Below are positions 35,438-48,149 of a stretch of 64,000 nt of DNA, piece by piece; within the stretch, counting starts at the first letter, position 1, and the number at the start of each line of letters is the position of its first letter. This stretch comes from Allantophomopsis cytisporea. Lineage: Eukaryota; Ascomycota; Leotiomycetes; Phacidiales; Phacidiaceae. The position numbers were made by a program, and so were the translations under genes. The stretch lies in assembly GCA_024752435.1 (NCBI GenBank), contig CP103035.1, positions 1,364,001 through 1,428,000 of the forward strand. Reading direction: 5' to 3'. A model generated the notes under the pieces. The model searched no databases, was not told where the DNA came from, and saw nothing but the letters and a program-made list of their open reading frames with translations.

Positions 35438-36152
35438 TACAAGCAAATTTTTTTAAGAAACCAGAGGATTTTATGCCTGATGTGTTTGTTTTGACATTGT
35501 TTAAGATTAGACTTTACTTGAATATGGAGGCGAAATCTTGAGATATCTTAGTATCTTAAGTGCTGTTTATTTGTATGACTGAATGTCCTTTTGCTATCAC
35601 CAACTCCGTAGGGTTAACATTATAAGTCTTTTTGACAAAATGTCCTCGAAAGTCAACCCTGATAGCACTATACTATAGGGCGCAAGGGCCAGTGAGAACT
35701 TTGACGGGTAGGTGTACCACTCTTTCCCCCCAATATTATAGCCTAAAATGCTCTGAACAACTATCCAGGAATACCAATTCAACTGAAAGCACAAACACTG
35801 ACACTTAACATAGCAAAAGAACCAGAGAATTAGAATGAGTTCTTCTCTTGAGAAAGGAAGAGAGAACAGCCACAAGTGGATAGTAGAGTTCCTTTAGAGT
35901 TCCGTGTTTAGGAAACTCTTATATAGAAAAACCGCGCGACTTACTTCTCAATTGAGATATCAAATCTCTATCTCCAGAGTGGTGAAAATCGCCATTTGAC
36001 TGTATTACTGTACACTCAGAAGATAGCAAGAATCAACACCACGAGATGTTGTTGATAGCCATATAGTAACGCTCAATCTATCAATCAAATCCGAGTATCA
36101 TTATAAATAACAAACACGAGTCATAACTTCGTTAGTTCTACGCTCACAGTAC
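35438..36152. other. Convergent intergenic region
   Basis: 3'-flanking AT-rich DNA between TRAX and beta-mannosidase. No feature was recognised. Confidence 0.55.
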
Positions 36153-38785
36153 CTAATCCATGCCCAGATACCTTCTCGTAACACCCACCTTCCCTTCCCC
36201 GCGTACCTTGATTCTAACAACCTCCCCAGGAACAACATCAACACAGTTGTCCTCGAATATCAGTCCCTCATCCTCACACTCAACCACGACCCCCTTGACA
36301 GGCACCTCAGCACTTACTTCAACAACACCACTCCTAAGTTCAACCTTCAACTCCTTCGGCTTCTGCAAGTGAGCATACTTCAAAGGCTCCGGCCAGTTGA
36401 CGTAGCGAGCAAGCTGCTTGTTCCCCTGTACCAAATACGCCGCGACGACGGTGCGGCCCTCCTCACCCTTGCCATGCACCTTGACAGGTACAGAAAAATC
36501 GAGGATCTCCGTTGAGCGATTCGCCTTCAGGACCAAGCCCTTCTTCATTGTCTCCTCGAATTTCAAATCACCCGACACAAGATCCCATGCCCTGACAACA
36601 ACATCAACCGTCAGGTCTTCCAACTGCAGATTCGACCCCCAAACCTCAATCTTCGTCTTCTTATCCACATACACACGTGTGTACTTATCTCTCGGCATAA
36701 TATGCTCAGTGCGTGTAATCCCAATACTGAGCGGTGCCATCTCACGCTTGACAGTGAAGTAGGCGGCCTTAGGACGCAGGTAGTAATCGACAATGGCCCA
36801 TGAGGTCACAGGCCAGCAGTCGTTCGTCTGCCAGACGAGTGCACCGCCGCAATATTCCTTGCCGGGACCACGCCACTGGCGCTTCCAGAGGCGATAGGCG
36901 GATGCAAGACACTCGGCTTGCATGAGCTGAGTAGCATAGATGAACTGCTCGATAGGATCAGGTGCATAACGTATATTCTCGACAAGATACAACGCGATTC
37001 TGCGCTCATGGCCATCGGCTTTGTTATGAAAATCAATGGTGGAGGACTGCGGGTAGCGGTCTGGGTCGTCTTTGCCTTTTGGTAGGAAAGCATCGATGGT
37101 ATGGAGTGATGGGAAGGCTTCCATACCGAATTCTGACACAAAGCGCCCGCATAGCTTGTCGAAGTTCTGGTATTTCTCCTGCGTGCCGTGCCACACGTTC
37201 CATTGGTGTATATCACCGACTGTTGGATCCCGTGTGTTCACACCACCGCCCCAGGGCGAGCCGAAATGGTAATATGTATCTGGGACTAAGGAGGCGCAAG
37301 CGTCTGCAAGGACTTTCTCATAGATATAGCGCGCTGGGAAATCGGTTTGGAGCCAAGAGGCAGCGTCTTTATTATCAAAATCATAGGTCAGATCTTCGCT
37401 CTCTTGGTATTGGTAGTCTTCGTTGTTGCCGGCGTACAAAACAATAGAAGGATGATGGCGGAGGAGCTTGAGGTTCAACTCAGCTTCGCGTTCAATAAGG
37501 GATAGAATCGAGGGGAAGGCGGGGTAGTTGCCGCACCCGAACATGAAGTCTTGCCAGACCAGAATTCCAAGTTCATCACATGCGTCGTAGAAGGCTTGTT
37601 CCTCATATATTCCGCCTCCCCATACCCGGATCATGAATTGGTTTCCATCTGCTACCAATTTCACCCAGTCACGATACCTCTCTGGTGTTATGCGGGGAAT
37701 GAAATTGTCTGCAGGAATCCAATCACTGCCGCCGCAAAAGAGGGGAACATTGTTTACTTCAAAGAAAAAGGAGGTCCCCGGTTGGTCTTCAAGGGGTTTT
37801 TGCACAAGTTCTGCTCTTCGAAGGCCAAATTTCTTGCTCTCCGTATGAACTTCATCGCTACCTTCGAGGAGTGTAGCTTTGATGATATAGAGTGGTTGTT
37901 TACCATAGCGAATTGGATACCATAGTTCAGGATCATCAATCTTGACTGTTGTCGTCGCAAAGCTCTTCTCAGTCTTGACAGTCTCAGAAGCGACTGGTTT
38001 CCCTTCTAATGAGATCTCAAACTTGACATACGACGCTGAACCTTCCACATCTGCCTTAGCCACCACTTCAGCTTTCTTTAAGGACTTGTCAATTTCCGTG
38101 GTGAAGTACAAGTCAGCAATTCGTGATTCATAGATTTCCAAGTTAATCGGTCTCCAAGGACCACAGGTTAACAACGTCGGTCCCCAATCCCAGCCCTAAA
38201 AATGTCAGAAAGATCCCTCCATCACCAGTTACGACTTACCCAATGATACTGGGCCTTTCTTACAGCCAGCCTCGAATTATCACCATTCCAACATCCCCAC
38301 TTGTGATTCGGATGCTCCTCAATAATCTTCCAGCCCTTCAAATATGCACTATCAAAAGTGATCTCCAGCTCATTATCGCCATCCCTCTTCAAATGCGTCG
38401 TGACATCAACCCGTTCTGGAATGAACATGCTCTCCGTCTTCAAGATTTCCTTTCCATTCAGAAGCACAGTAGCATAAGTATCGAGGCCATCGAATGCCAA
38501 AACAGCCTTCACTGTACTTCTAGCCTCATCAGCCACGGCCGGCGTAGCGAATGAAGTCTTGTAGGCCCACACAGCCTCCCCGACCCATTGCACGTCTAAT
38601 TCATTCCTACCAATGAAGGGATCAGGGATGATATCATTGGCTATGAGGTCAAGGTGGACATTGGTGGGGAATTGGGCCACAGGTAGCCATCTCGACTCAG
38701 AGCTGTCCACCTGTTTGAACTGCCAGTTCTTATCGATGGGCGTGAGCGTGCGTTTGGACATCTTGTGCACTGAGGAGGGAGACAT
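36153..38785 (-). CDS. mndB: Beta-mannosidase, glycoside hydrolase family 2 (mndB-like)
   Basis: It removes terminal beta-linked mannose from short mannans and N-glycan fragments. There are two exons: 38785-38240 and 38195-36153, with a 44-bp intron; 862 residues. The domain order is the GH2 jelly-roll (residues ~15-185, with WAYKTSF and FDGLDTYATVLLNG), immunoglobulin-like domain, TIM barrel, then C-terminal beta domains. The catalytic acid/base is Glu441 in LYAGNNEDY, and the nucleophile is Glu537 in RFVSEFGMEAFPS. The intron is fixed by joining YHW to GWDWGP. There is no signal peptide and the length is ~860, which match the intracellular B-type enzymes rather than secreted A-type. A second Met eight codons downstream is an alternative start. 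Confidence 0.95.
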
Positions 38786-40527
38786 TGAATCATGGGAAGA
38801 CGTAATCTCAGTACGTATCTTAAAGATTGACAATATTCACAGAAAAGTTTGAGGGGAAGGATGGGGGGTTATATGTGCTTAGTTCCGAAGCACGACAGAA
38901 TCTGATACGATGAGCTTTCGTGGCTTTCATTCTCTCAATGGTTATCAATCAGCAGCTGGGCTCAGCATAGTCTTCTCTGGTCTAAGTTAGTCTTTCCAAA
39001 CATCCCTGAAGCAATGTTTTCATGGATACTGGAAGGACAGCAGCTAATAGTAATATGTATGCAACGTGTCGGAGGCTCCACAGTGACTACTAGAGACATG
39101 CGGGGTCTTTCATGCCGCGCCGCTCTGAGAAGTTCGTGGGATGCGGGTTGGCTTACGGAAAAGCGGATTATGCGTGTAGTGAGCAGTGGGGCATTCGAGT
39201 GAAATGTATGAGAGTGGGGGCGGGATGGAAGGAAAATGAGAGTGTTGGTAGGTTGATGGGTGTTGAGATAATGGATAAGCTATTCTGGTTTTCTGGGGTC
39301 TACCTAGGTATGATACTGACTCGGAAGTTTACGACGTTACTTACCTGGACAAGAACAACAACATTTGCATTTGGTATATATCCATATTTCAATCTGTCAA
39401 ACCCTGGATAATTCCAATCCATGGCTATATCATCTCAAGTTCGGAATCTAAAGGACTCACGAGAAAACAATACAGACTGGTGTCCAGCACTGGTGAATTC
39501 TCGCCCATACCATTGGTATTTCGGAATATTAAGCAGAGGCCACCCGATCTTCCAGATCAAATCAACCATGAGCAACAAACAGAACGTACCTGCAGGTCTG
39601 TACGACACGTAGGTAAAGATGGCTCCGAACCCCCGGCGCTGCACGAAATCCTCGTACTTCGTACTTCGTGCAACCAGTCTGCAGGTAATTTCACATGCAC
39701 TATATCAAAGTCCTACGAAGGACAAACTGGGACGTGGATATCAGAGACAAGGGTGGTGGCGCACTTCGTTGATGGGCTGCTTGTTTGAGTTTGTGCCGAT
39801 CGATCGTGGAGGTGGTATCCCGTCGACGGAGGATGTGCTTCCGTATTCGAGTTAGTTAGAACAGACAGGACGAGGATGGAGCACGAGGGAGCGAGCATAA
39901 TCATATCCGGGAATACTCTAGCCGCATCTTCCTCGTTTGGTTGATTGCTTGCTTGACGGTCATGATATTCGTATGAAGTGTGAAATACGAGGGTTGCATA
40001 TATTGTATATGCAAGCTCATCCAACCTGACTCTGACCTGATGACCCGGTTGCAGTTGTTTGGCGGACGTAATTTTCCTTAATCAACCACGATTTAAGAAT
40101 CGATCGTACTTTGAAAACTTCCGATTGAATCATTGACCCAACTTGCCGTAATCATTGCTTTGAAATGGGGAAGCACAGCATCCATATGATGCATGGTAAC
40201 GTGCACGACTCCTCACTCATGGCGTTGAAACATTATATCTACTGCCAGGGATGCTCTGCCTTTTAACTATATACAAAATGCCGGGAAGGATTGTTAGAAA
40301 TCCGCGCATATAATGCATAACATTCCTGAGTGTCTGAATTTTGCTTTGGTGGATAAACTGATCGAGGATTATCTATACCAAATAAGACATTTCGACTGCA
40401 AGTAAAATCACAGAAGATTATTGAGCATCATGTCATGTAAAGGACTGGGGTTCGATTTTAGGCATTCGTACGATATTCGGAGCTTAGTCCTGGTTGATAA
40501 TCAAAGATTTGTGTAATATGAATTCCA
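38786..40527. other. Intergenic: beta-mannosidase promoter side
   Basis: About 1.7 kb. A short direct repeat (CGTACTT twice) lies near 39653-39668, and a purine-rich stretch near 38850. Overlapping ORFs between 39110 and 40020 fall in conflicting frames and appear random. Confidence 0.5.
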
Positions 40528-41577
40528 TTATCGTCTTAAACATGCTCCAAACCAGCTCAGCCAACCTTGGTTTTGGTTTTGATTCTGCGCCCTCTGTAGA
40601 GGGAAGCTCTTCTCGCTGCTTGAAGCCATCATAGCCTCATTTGGGTCGTCCGAATACCGTGATGGAAAGTCTAAAGACCCATGACGCTTAACGGCCGCTA
40701 TAGATGAGATAGTGAGGTCGAAGGGGCCTTCCTGATCGCCGAAGAAACTATGGGATGTTAGTAGTGCCAAAATTGTGTAATGAGTAGGTGCGTGCATGGC
40801 CAAGGGAGTAAAACTTTTCAAGAAAGGAATTCAGCTTAATGACAGAAACACCAGAGCGCCGGACCCCCTATTGGGATTCCCAATGGCTAGTGAAAGACGC
40901 GTGGTAGAACCTAATGTTGCCGGATTTGACAATCCTGCAACGCTAAGGAAACCAATACCCAAGTGTGTAGATGATATAGGAGCAACGATCGAAAGTAGTA
41001 ATAAGAAAATAAAGAGAGGAAGGGCGAGAACTTACCTCCGCATCATAAGCCCAACTCTCCAAACACTTCCCAACCTTAGATTCCCAGCATCTTTCTTTTC
41101 CCTCCCACGGTACGTAGCCTTCAACTCCTTCCACGGCACCCAAACCTCACCCTTCTCCGCAACAAAATCGAATTCCCAACTGATGGTACTCTGGTCCCGC
41201 CCATCAGGTCTCTTTCCGGCGACCTCGTCCTTCAGCGTAAGCGTATATCTCTTCCCATCAGCCTTTTCGATATCAAGCAGCAAACCATCATAGCCCGCGA
41301 GATCGAATGGCTCCGAATTAGTCGTACGCTGGGACGCGAAGCCGGCGCCACCAAGCGTCGTGATGTCGAGGACGCCGTGGAAGCGCGCGGCATGCGTGGA
41401 GGGGATGGGCGTCAGGTAGGACTGCGAGGCGCCGCCGCGCACGCGATCGTCTGAAGAGGTCCAGTCGCTTGCGGACCAGGAACTGGGTGGTGTCAGTATT
41501 ATAAGTGGCGGTGACAATGCAGTGCAGGCGTAGAATTGGACTTACATATTGCCACCAAAGAGGTATTTGATAGCCAT
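40528..41577 (-). CDS. CIA30-domain protein (complex I intermediate-associated protein 30 family)
   Basis: CIA30 (NDUFAF1) helps assemble the membrane arm of respiratory complex I. Fungi also have non-mitochondrial members of unknown role. There are three exons: 41577-41546, 41482-41036 and 40747-40528, with introns of 63 and 288 bp; 232 residues. The jelly-roll-like domain runs from SWSASDWTSSDDRVRGGASQ through DLAGYDGLLLDIEKADGKRY and FDFVAEKGEVWVPWKEL to FFGDQEGPFDLTISSIAAV. The N-terminus (MAIKYLFGGN) is short and does not look like a mitochondrial presequence, so assignment to complex I assembly is uncertain. The last intron has a CTAAC branch site near its 3' end. Confidence 0.9.
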
Positions 41578-42923
41578 AGTTAGTTCTAGGGTGGGTTAGA
41601 GGTGTTGTGAGGTCGTGATAGATACTATCATCAGACGAGAACTAAGCGCACGGAAGGAATCAGATTCTTAGTATTGTGGATAGTTGCTTATTGAGAGAGC
41701 AACAAGTGCAATTGATTTAAGTTTCAACTACTGTGAACAACTGAGTTAGGTTCGTATTAGACTAGGGTATCGCAATTCAAATTCATTATAGCATGTAGGA
41801 TTTTCATTATTGTTAGATTTAGCATAGATGCATACACAGTATTTGTAGCCACACATATAGAAATAAAAACGTCATCACATCAATCTTCCCCACACTCTAT
41901 GTTCGGCGACTGATTGTTTGAGTGCCGACCGTCCAATGTGGCAGATATGGTGTATCACGTGAGATTCAAAAGCCTTAATACCTACTAGCAGGAGCAACTA
42001 CACAAAGACGATGGTATTCCTGGTATTTGGATTAAAACAGCTGATATATGGGACTATGTGGCTTCAATTCCTCTTCGATGAGGCCTTATCAGTTTTAGTA
42101 TACAATACACGTACAATTCACTGATTTATTTATTGATTCAAAAAAGACTTCCCACTGGTGTCTCCTGAAGTTGCTGTCCACGAGTAATAAGATCGCTACA
42201 ATTTTCGCTCGGCTAGGCTATATCTCTGGTACATGACGTTTCTCTTGGAGGTCATGGTTCTCTTCGATGCTTACCCATCTAGAATCTACCTTACCCAGGT
42301 ATGCATAAGACCGGAGAATGCCTAAGAATGTCGTCTTACCTAATTTCACTTGATTCCAAATATGTAAAATTTGTATACATAATTCCGCAATTATTTACAG
42401 TCTTGTTCTTTTGATTGAAGATTTGAGGGTCACGAAGAAAAGCAATATTATAAATTAAGTATTAATGATTTCTGTTCCTGACCAATCTATGATTATTTGC
42501 GTGCGCTTCCGGACCGGTAAAAGTGGAAGTAGTTTTATTTTAGCGCCAACTATTTGTAGCAGAGCCTAGCGGCATATGGTACCTTGAGGTGCGTTTGCCA
42601 TACGATAAGGCAAGCTTTAGTGCAAACCACGCTAAAGGGTGTCCAGATCAACCTTACCACTCTCTGTACGTAGCCTCATAAAGAGAAGAGAGACAGCCTC
42701 ACCACAAAGGTTCAGCTTCCAACATCACCAAAGCAGAACACGTAACGACCTAAGTCGTTTCGATACTCTCCTCGTTAAGCCTCACAGTTTTCACCAAGCA
42801 GTCCCTTGGGCATATAAACATAGATTGTGCACCACCTCAACCCCGCCTTACCACGAGACACAATAGCGCTCGCTCGCCCTTCTTGCCTATAACTACCATA
42901 TTGTTAGCAGCATATCATTCACT
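41578..42923. other. Divergent intergenic region
   Basis: AT-rich stretches alternate with ordinary DNA. A 75-codon ORF at 42639-42866 lies in the likely 5' leader of the E2 gene and has no domain. No other feature was seen. Confidence 0.5.
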
Positions 42924-43493
42924 ATGGCATCAAAGCGCATTGGAAAGGTACAGATGCCTCTTTAGCTTCTATACCTGATACCCGGAGCTCTCGCTGACAA
43001 TGCTACAGGAGTATGCGGAGATCAGCGCCTCTCCCCCAGAGGGCATGGCAATCACCCTGGCTGATGACAACATTCATAACTGGAAGATCGTTCTCGATGG
43101 CCCGGAAAATTCGCCATACGCTGTTTGTCTCTCCATATATACCACTCCTGCAATTGAGTATGACTAACACTCTCCTAGGGCGGCAAATTCCAACTCGACC
43201 TTGTCCTCCCAACCGACTACCCCTTTAAGCCACCCAAGATCAGCTTCAGGACCAAGATCTACCATCCAAACGTCAGCAACGACGGTACTGGCGCCATGTG
43301 CCTGGGAATGCTCAAGACCGATGCCTGGAAACCGAGCAGCAAGATCTTATCAGTGCTTACGGCCACTCAGCAGCTTTTGACTGAGCCAGTCCCTGATGAT
43401 GCGGTGGAGGCGGAGGCGGCAGACTTATACAAGAACAAGCGCCCAGAGTTCGACGCAAAGGCGGCTGAATGGACGAAGCAATATGCTATGTGA
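42924..43493 (+). CDS. Ubiquitin-conjugating enzyme E2
   Basis: There are three exons: 42924-42947, 43009-43122 and 43179-43493, with introns of 61 and 56 bp; 150 residues, a class I E2 with only the UBC core. The active-site Cys87 is in GTGAMCLGML, preceded by the HPN motif (IYHPNVSNDG). The PxxPP-type loop is YPFKPPKISF. The C-terminal helices include DLYKNKRPEFDAKAAEWTKQYA. GMCLGML in place of the usual GxICLDIL sets it apart from Ubc4/5, so the exact paralogue is left open. The enzyme takes ubiquitin (or a like modifier) from E1 to E3 in cytosol or nucleus. Confidence 0.94.
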
Positions 43494-44453
43494 GGTGATA
43501 AGATAGGTGCAGGATCTCAGTCGGAGTAAAGAAGAGAGTAGTGGCGAGAGATCAGATAAGGACACTTGCATTCAGGCGTTTGGCAGCATGGTTGGTATCA
43601 AGACATTAGAAATTTGAACGTATTTATTGCGGTGTTTGTATGGTACCACTCTTCGGACTTCTGGATCTCAGAATAGCGATACGGATTAGAATATCTATTC
43701 TTGGATTTGATCCCGTGCATTATTGGTCTTCCTTGAGATATTAGCAGATTTTTGCAGGTTTCAAGAAAGTGCGTATATTTAAACGAATGGTTGCTCAGGA
43801 AGTTCTCAAGGTAGTAAGGGTTTTCCAATAGCATTACGATGCTGTTATATGTGTGATTATTATCATTTACTAGGCACGCAGCGGAAGTACTACCAATGCT
43901 AATAATTGGGTATTCAATTTATAGACTGTATGTATGGTATATCAGACTTATTGTACATGTTGAACTTATGCGTTTTACCTTTATAAAAGTTCTACGTTGC
44001 CCCACTTATGGCGAATTATGGAAGAGTACCGAAGGGAAGAGTCAATTTAGTTTATGATTGAAACTCTAGAATGATAATGACGAATTTTATCATGATACTA
44101 GGTACCTTCTGGCTTCACCACACATGGCGAGTTAGAATACCAAGATATACTACCAATAATGGACTTATAAGCCACGTGAAGTACGTCACGTGGATGATTC
44201 ATATGCATATTCTATGATTACATTAAATACGATGTTCCCAATAGACTAACAGGGTATCAGATAATTCAGAGTTTTGATTGAATGAGAGAGCTGTGGTCCT
44301 TTATTCGATATGGCGGGATTAATCTTCCTCGGCATTACTATCCCGAGGAACTACACTTCCTTCCCACTTCCCGTGACGACAACAAAACAAAGCCTACATC
44401 TCAAATAAACACAAAGCATTCCTCTTCCCAGCTTTTATCTTTGACTTGAAATA
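43494..44453. other. Intergenic region
   Basis: AT-rich 3' flank of the E2 gene and promoter of the AhpD-like gene. A plus-strand inverted pair of ACGTGA/TCACGTGG-like hexamers lies near 44175-44195. No gene was found. Confidence 0.45.
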
Positions 44454-45398
44454 ATGTCGAAATTATCTGCCACTCTGAAGGAAGCCATCAATGCAGCCCA
44501 TGCGAAGCCCTTCACTATTGCAGCGCCAGCAAACATCCGCTCGGTGTACAAGAAGATTGAGGATCAAGCAACAGAGAAGAACGTCAGTCAAGATGCTTGG
44601 CTGACCTTTTCGGTATTTCTCCCAGGCCATATAGAGGAACTGAAATCGACTAACTGGATCGTAGACAGCAGCGACTATGACAATGAACTCACCAGACTCG
44701 CTCACAGAGCTCTACAAGCTAGCGACGAGTGCACAATCTGTAGCAGACTCAGTACTGACCGCCGAACTAATGCGCGAAGTCGGCCTGAAATGCATCAGCT
44801 TTAACGGCGTACGTCATTTCCCTCAAACCCAGAAAACAATATTGACAATCGCTAGATTCCCCGTACAATCAACAATCTAGGCGCCTTCCGCGCCTCGCTC
44901 CCTGCGGAGATCACATCCGCGCTGGCCACACAGTCGACCCGCACACCGACGCCTGATAATATCGCTGGCATTACGGAGCGCGGCTACGCGCTCTGGAAAT
45001 CAATCTATAACCCGTTCGACGGCAAATTAATCAACAAGCTCGCCGATTCGCACCCGGACTTGCCTGTTCACATCCTCAACTCGCATTATGGCGCGCTCCT
45101 GTCTGATCCGTCCCCACCAATCTCGAAAAGACCGGTAGGTAGGGCGCTCACAAGTGTGGTAGGCATTTCCTGCCTGAGAGCGCAGACTGGTGTAGGACCT
45201 CAGGTCACGAGTCATATTTTTGGGCTGAGGAAGGCGTTTGAGGATGATGGGAGTGGGAAGGGAGAGTTTGAGGGCGGGGAGTGGCTAGCTAGTGACGAGG
45301 GCAATTTGTGGATCTTGAAGAGTGTTGACTCGATTGTGGAGGCTATTGGAGGTGGATTGGGAACGAGTTTCGCGCCGGGAATTAAGGCGAAGCTATAA
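44454..45398 (+). CDS. AhpD-like / carboxymuconolactone-decarboxylase-like fold protein
   Basis: There are three exons: 44454-44612, 44665-44808 and 44856-45398, with introns of 52 and 47 bp; 281 residues. The all-helical body has LTFSTAATMTMNSPDSLTEL, CISFNGIPRTINNLGAFRA, and GYALWKSIYNPFDGKLINKL. The last resembles fungal AhpD-like proteins. The peroxidase CxxC motif of true AhpD is absent, so a redox function is doubtful. An N-terminal sorting signal is not evident. Both introns are in phase 0 and supported by branch sites (CTAAC in the first). The family call rests on overall pattern rather than on catalytic residues. Confidence 0.75.
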
Positions 45399-46089
45399 GG
45401 CAGAAGGCGATCCCTATCTTCGCTCTGTGTGAAGCACTAGGCAAAGGCGTCGCACAAACCTGAACCCAACTGTCGCTCGACTTTGTACATGGTTATGTTA
45501 GTAGGAACGAGAATTTATATATCGTGCAAGGATAGTCGCTGAGAGGCATAACAATGCCACGACGACTTTTGTATCACAAGTGTGGCTATGTAGTTATGAA
45601 GAAGCTGAGTTTCCAGACTGTAAGGAGAGCTGAGGGACTTTACTGTTATCAGAGTACAGCCGGGATTGATCAACTCAACGTCTACTTCACTACTTGACTA
45701 AATGTACCCTTGAACATACATTTCACAGATCAGGAAAGGTAGAGGCAGATATCAAAATGTTTTGGTGCAACTGAATCTGGTATTACAACTTGATCGGGTA
45801 TAATTGAAGTGAAAATAAAAAGCAAAACATGAGTTATGGACCATTATCAAGTCGTATTCATCCAGAATCCGCTTTCAAACGCCGTCGCATGTGAATTGAA
45901 AGGATTATCGTATAGCACCAAGCTTCGGACTGTGTTTCCCGGACGATGCTTTAGGTAGTGTGAAGGGTAGAAGTACAGTAAGGAAAATACCATGATTGTG
46001 ATGTTCTCGAGATATGGCTTATCCTGAAAGATTCGACGTATCAATCTGATAGCTAAGTCTCGATGACGAAAAAATTGGGTTTGTTTGAC
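45399..46089. other. Convergent intergenic region
   Basis: 3'-flanking DNA of the AhpD-like and PAP2 genes. Nothing recognised. Confidence 0.55.
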
Positions 46090-47316
46090 TTAGACAATGT
46101 CATCTCTGCCAGCAACAGGCTTGCGGTCAACGCTTCCCTGGTGGTGGTGTCCGACACCAGAGTGACCAACTCCAGTGCCATACGCGTCGCCATTGACTCT
46201 TCCCAGGCCACTGGAAGCACCACCAAATCCACCGGCGGCATCGAAAGGAGCACCTCCGAATTCGCCCTCCCCGTAGTAGCCCCAACCAGCCTGACGAGTG
46301 AAGACAGCGTTGGAAAGATCAACTGGTCCATTGCCATAGTTGAATGGAACAGAGCGGTTGAGTGGGATATGATTGAATCGGAAGTCCCAGACGGAGGCAT
46401 AGGCCATTCTGTAACCGCTGAAAGCCATGACGGTTCCAATGAAAGCGCCAGCGCAGACATCGTACCAGTTGTGGTACTCGTCGATGGTCAAGGAACCAGC
46501 AATCAGGACAGCACCGAGAACTGGGGCGTAAGTAGCAAGCAGTTTCCACATGGCTGGGTGGTAGTTGGACCAGACCTTGAGCTTAGCATTGAGGTAAAGG
46601 TAGAGGAAAATAAAGCCAGCAAATGCGGCGGTGGAGTGGCCAGATGGGAAGGATTCAAGAGAGTCGTCGATCTCGTCCTCATCACCTGTGCAGATAGAAC
46701 GATCGTACATAATTTGTTGGTATCCTCTGCCAACGGTGCCTTCTGGGATGACAGGAACACAGACTGCCAAGAAGTGGGGACGGAGACCACCAATGAGCCA
46801 TTTAAGAAAGACTTGAAATACAGCGGCGGTGATGAGAGAGTAGAGAAGACCAATGACGGCATTGTTGACGTCCCAGAAGGAACGAATGCGGATTTGGCAG
46901 AAGAGAATGACGGCGATTGGGATGAGGGATGCAAGGAGAGCAGCAAGCCAGATAGGAACAATTTCGTGTCTCATAGGGTATGCAAACTCTGGGTAGACGA
47001 TTTCACCATCAACGAAAGTCAATGGGAAGGATCGGGATGGGGCTGGGTGAGCTTCGTAGACCTGGTGTAGTTGTTAGAATTATTAAAAGCAAGTACAAAT
47101 CTGGGAACTTACTCCGAGACCAACGGCACCCATTGCAGCCATGGTGAGAATATCCAACCAAGTGACCTTGAGCCATTGTCCAAAGGATGGGCGTTTAGCC
47201 ATGCTGAGTGTCAAAGGCTGCTTTTGTTTTCTGGAAGTATGATCGTGTTTGTCGGTGCCGGGAGCGTTGGTGACAGCAACATTGCCATCGCGAGGCTTTC
47301 TGGAGAAGATACCCAT
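46090..47316 (-). CDS. PAP2-family lipid phosphate phosphatase (DPP1/LPP-like)
   Basis: It dephosphorylates phosphatidate, diacylglycerol pyrophosphate or related lipids in Golgi or vacuole membranes. There are two exons: 47316-47113 and 47061-46090, with a 51-bp intron; 391 residues and six predicted membrane spans. Motif C1 is seen as KWLIGGLRPHF, and C2 as SFPSGHSTAAF. Motif C3 is AGSLTIDEYHNWYDV, where the nucleophile His and the Asp remain but the usual Arg after Ser is Leu. The N-terminal 40 residues are basic and cytosolic. The tail is Gly/His-rich (GHSGVGHHHQ). The intron joins VGLG to VYEAHPAPSRSFPL. Confidence 0.92.
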
Positions 47317-48149
47317 ATTGACCTTTATGGGAGCTCAAGTGGAAAGATTATTGAGAAGTTGACTGGTGAGGTCGAATGCAATCAAGAGATTAATCTGTGA
47401 AAAAGAAAGAGAGGATGCAGAGAGAAGTTTTCACTTACACTCAGGAATCAGGTCTTAAATGGACTTTTTGCGCATGCCGTACCTGCTACATCACTTCCTG
47501 CAAGCAAGCGCCCCGATGGCTGACGTCAACGCGTCGCGGTGCACAGATTCCCCCAAAAGCAAGGAAAACGAGTCTTGGCAGCAAGCCTTATCATAGCTCG
47601 CATCGACCATCGAAAAACATCTAGACCAGTATATCATGTATGTATACGTGTCTCAAACACACCGCAATGCAAACGATGAAGTTTCGACGATTGATATAAT
47701 GTGGGGAAAACTTCGTGATACCCTGACTTGATGGTGTTGTGGATGACTGTGGCTGTTGAGTATTGTGGTCACTTAGCCAAGCTGGCCAAGCTGTGCTAAA
47801 GTGACATCCCTTCGTTCTGTGATTGTCGATTTGCCTGTGGATCTAAGCGAACTGTGGCTGGTCGGTTGAGCTATCCGTAACCTTCTCATTCTCAACCTCA
47901 TGACAACGACATACGCCAGTTATTTCAACTAGGGAGTTATTGTTGATTAACGATTAACTCGGTGTACCTAGTGTAACAAGTAACAGTCAGCTCAACATAA
48001 AAGATGTTATCCATGAAAAAGATCATAGATCACTAAAATTATGAAAAATCCATACACTGGTATGCCAGAACCCACCGAGTGCATCCACAAGTCCACCCAG
48101 CAAACTATACAACTTTGAAAGATATCTTTCTGCACTGGAGCCATGCTAT
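47317..48149. other. Intergenic: PAP2 promoter side
   Basis: No gene is recognised. The DNA becomes AT-rich toward the pseudogene. Confidence 0.5.

Noticed and set aside
46063..47070. 335-codon plus-strand ORF
   Set aside because: It is fully antisense to the PAP2 phosphatase exon, whose motifs are clear; the antisense product has no family pattern.
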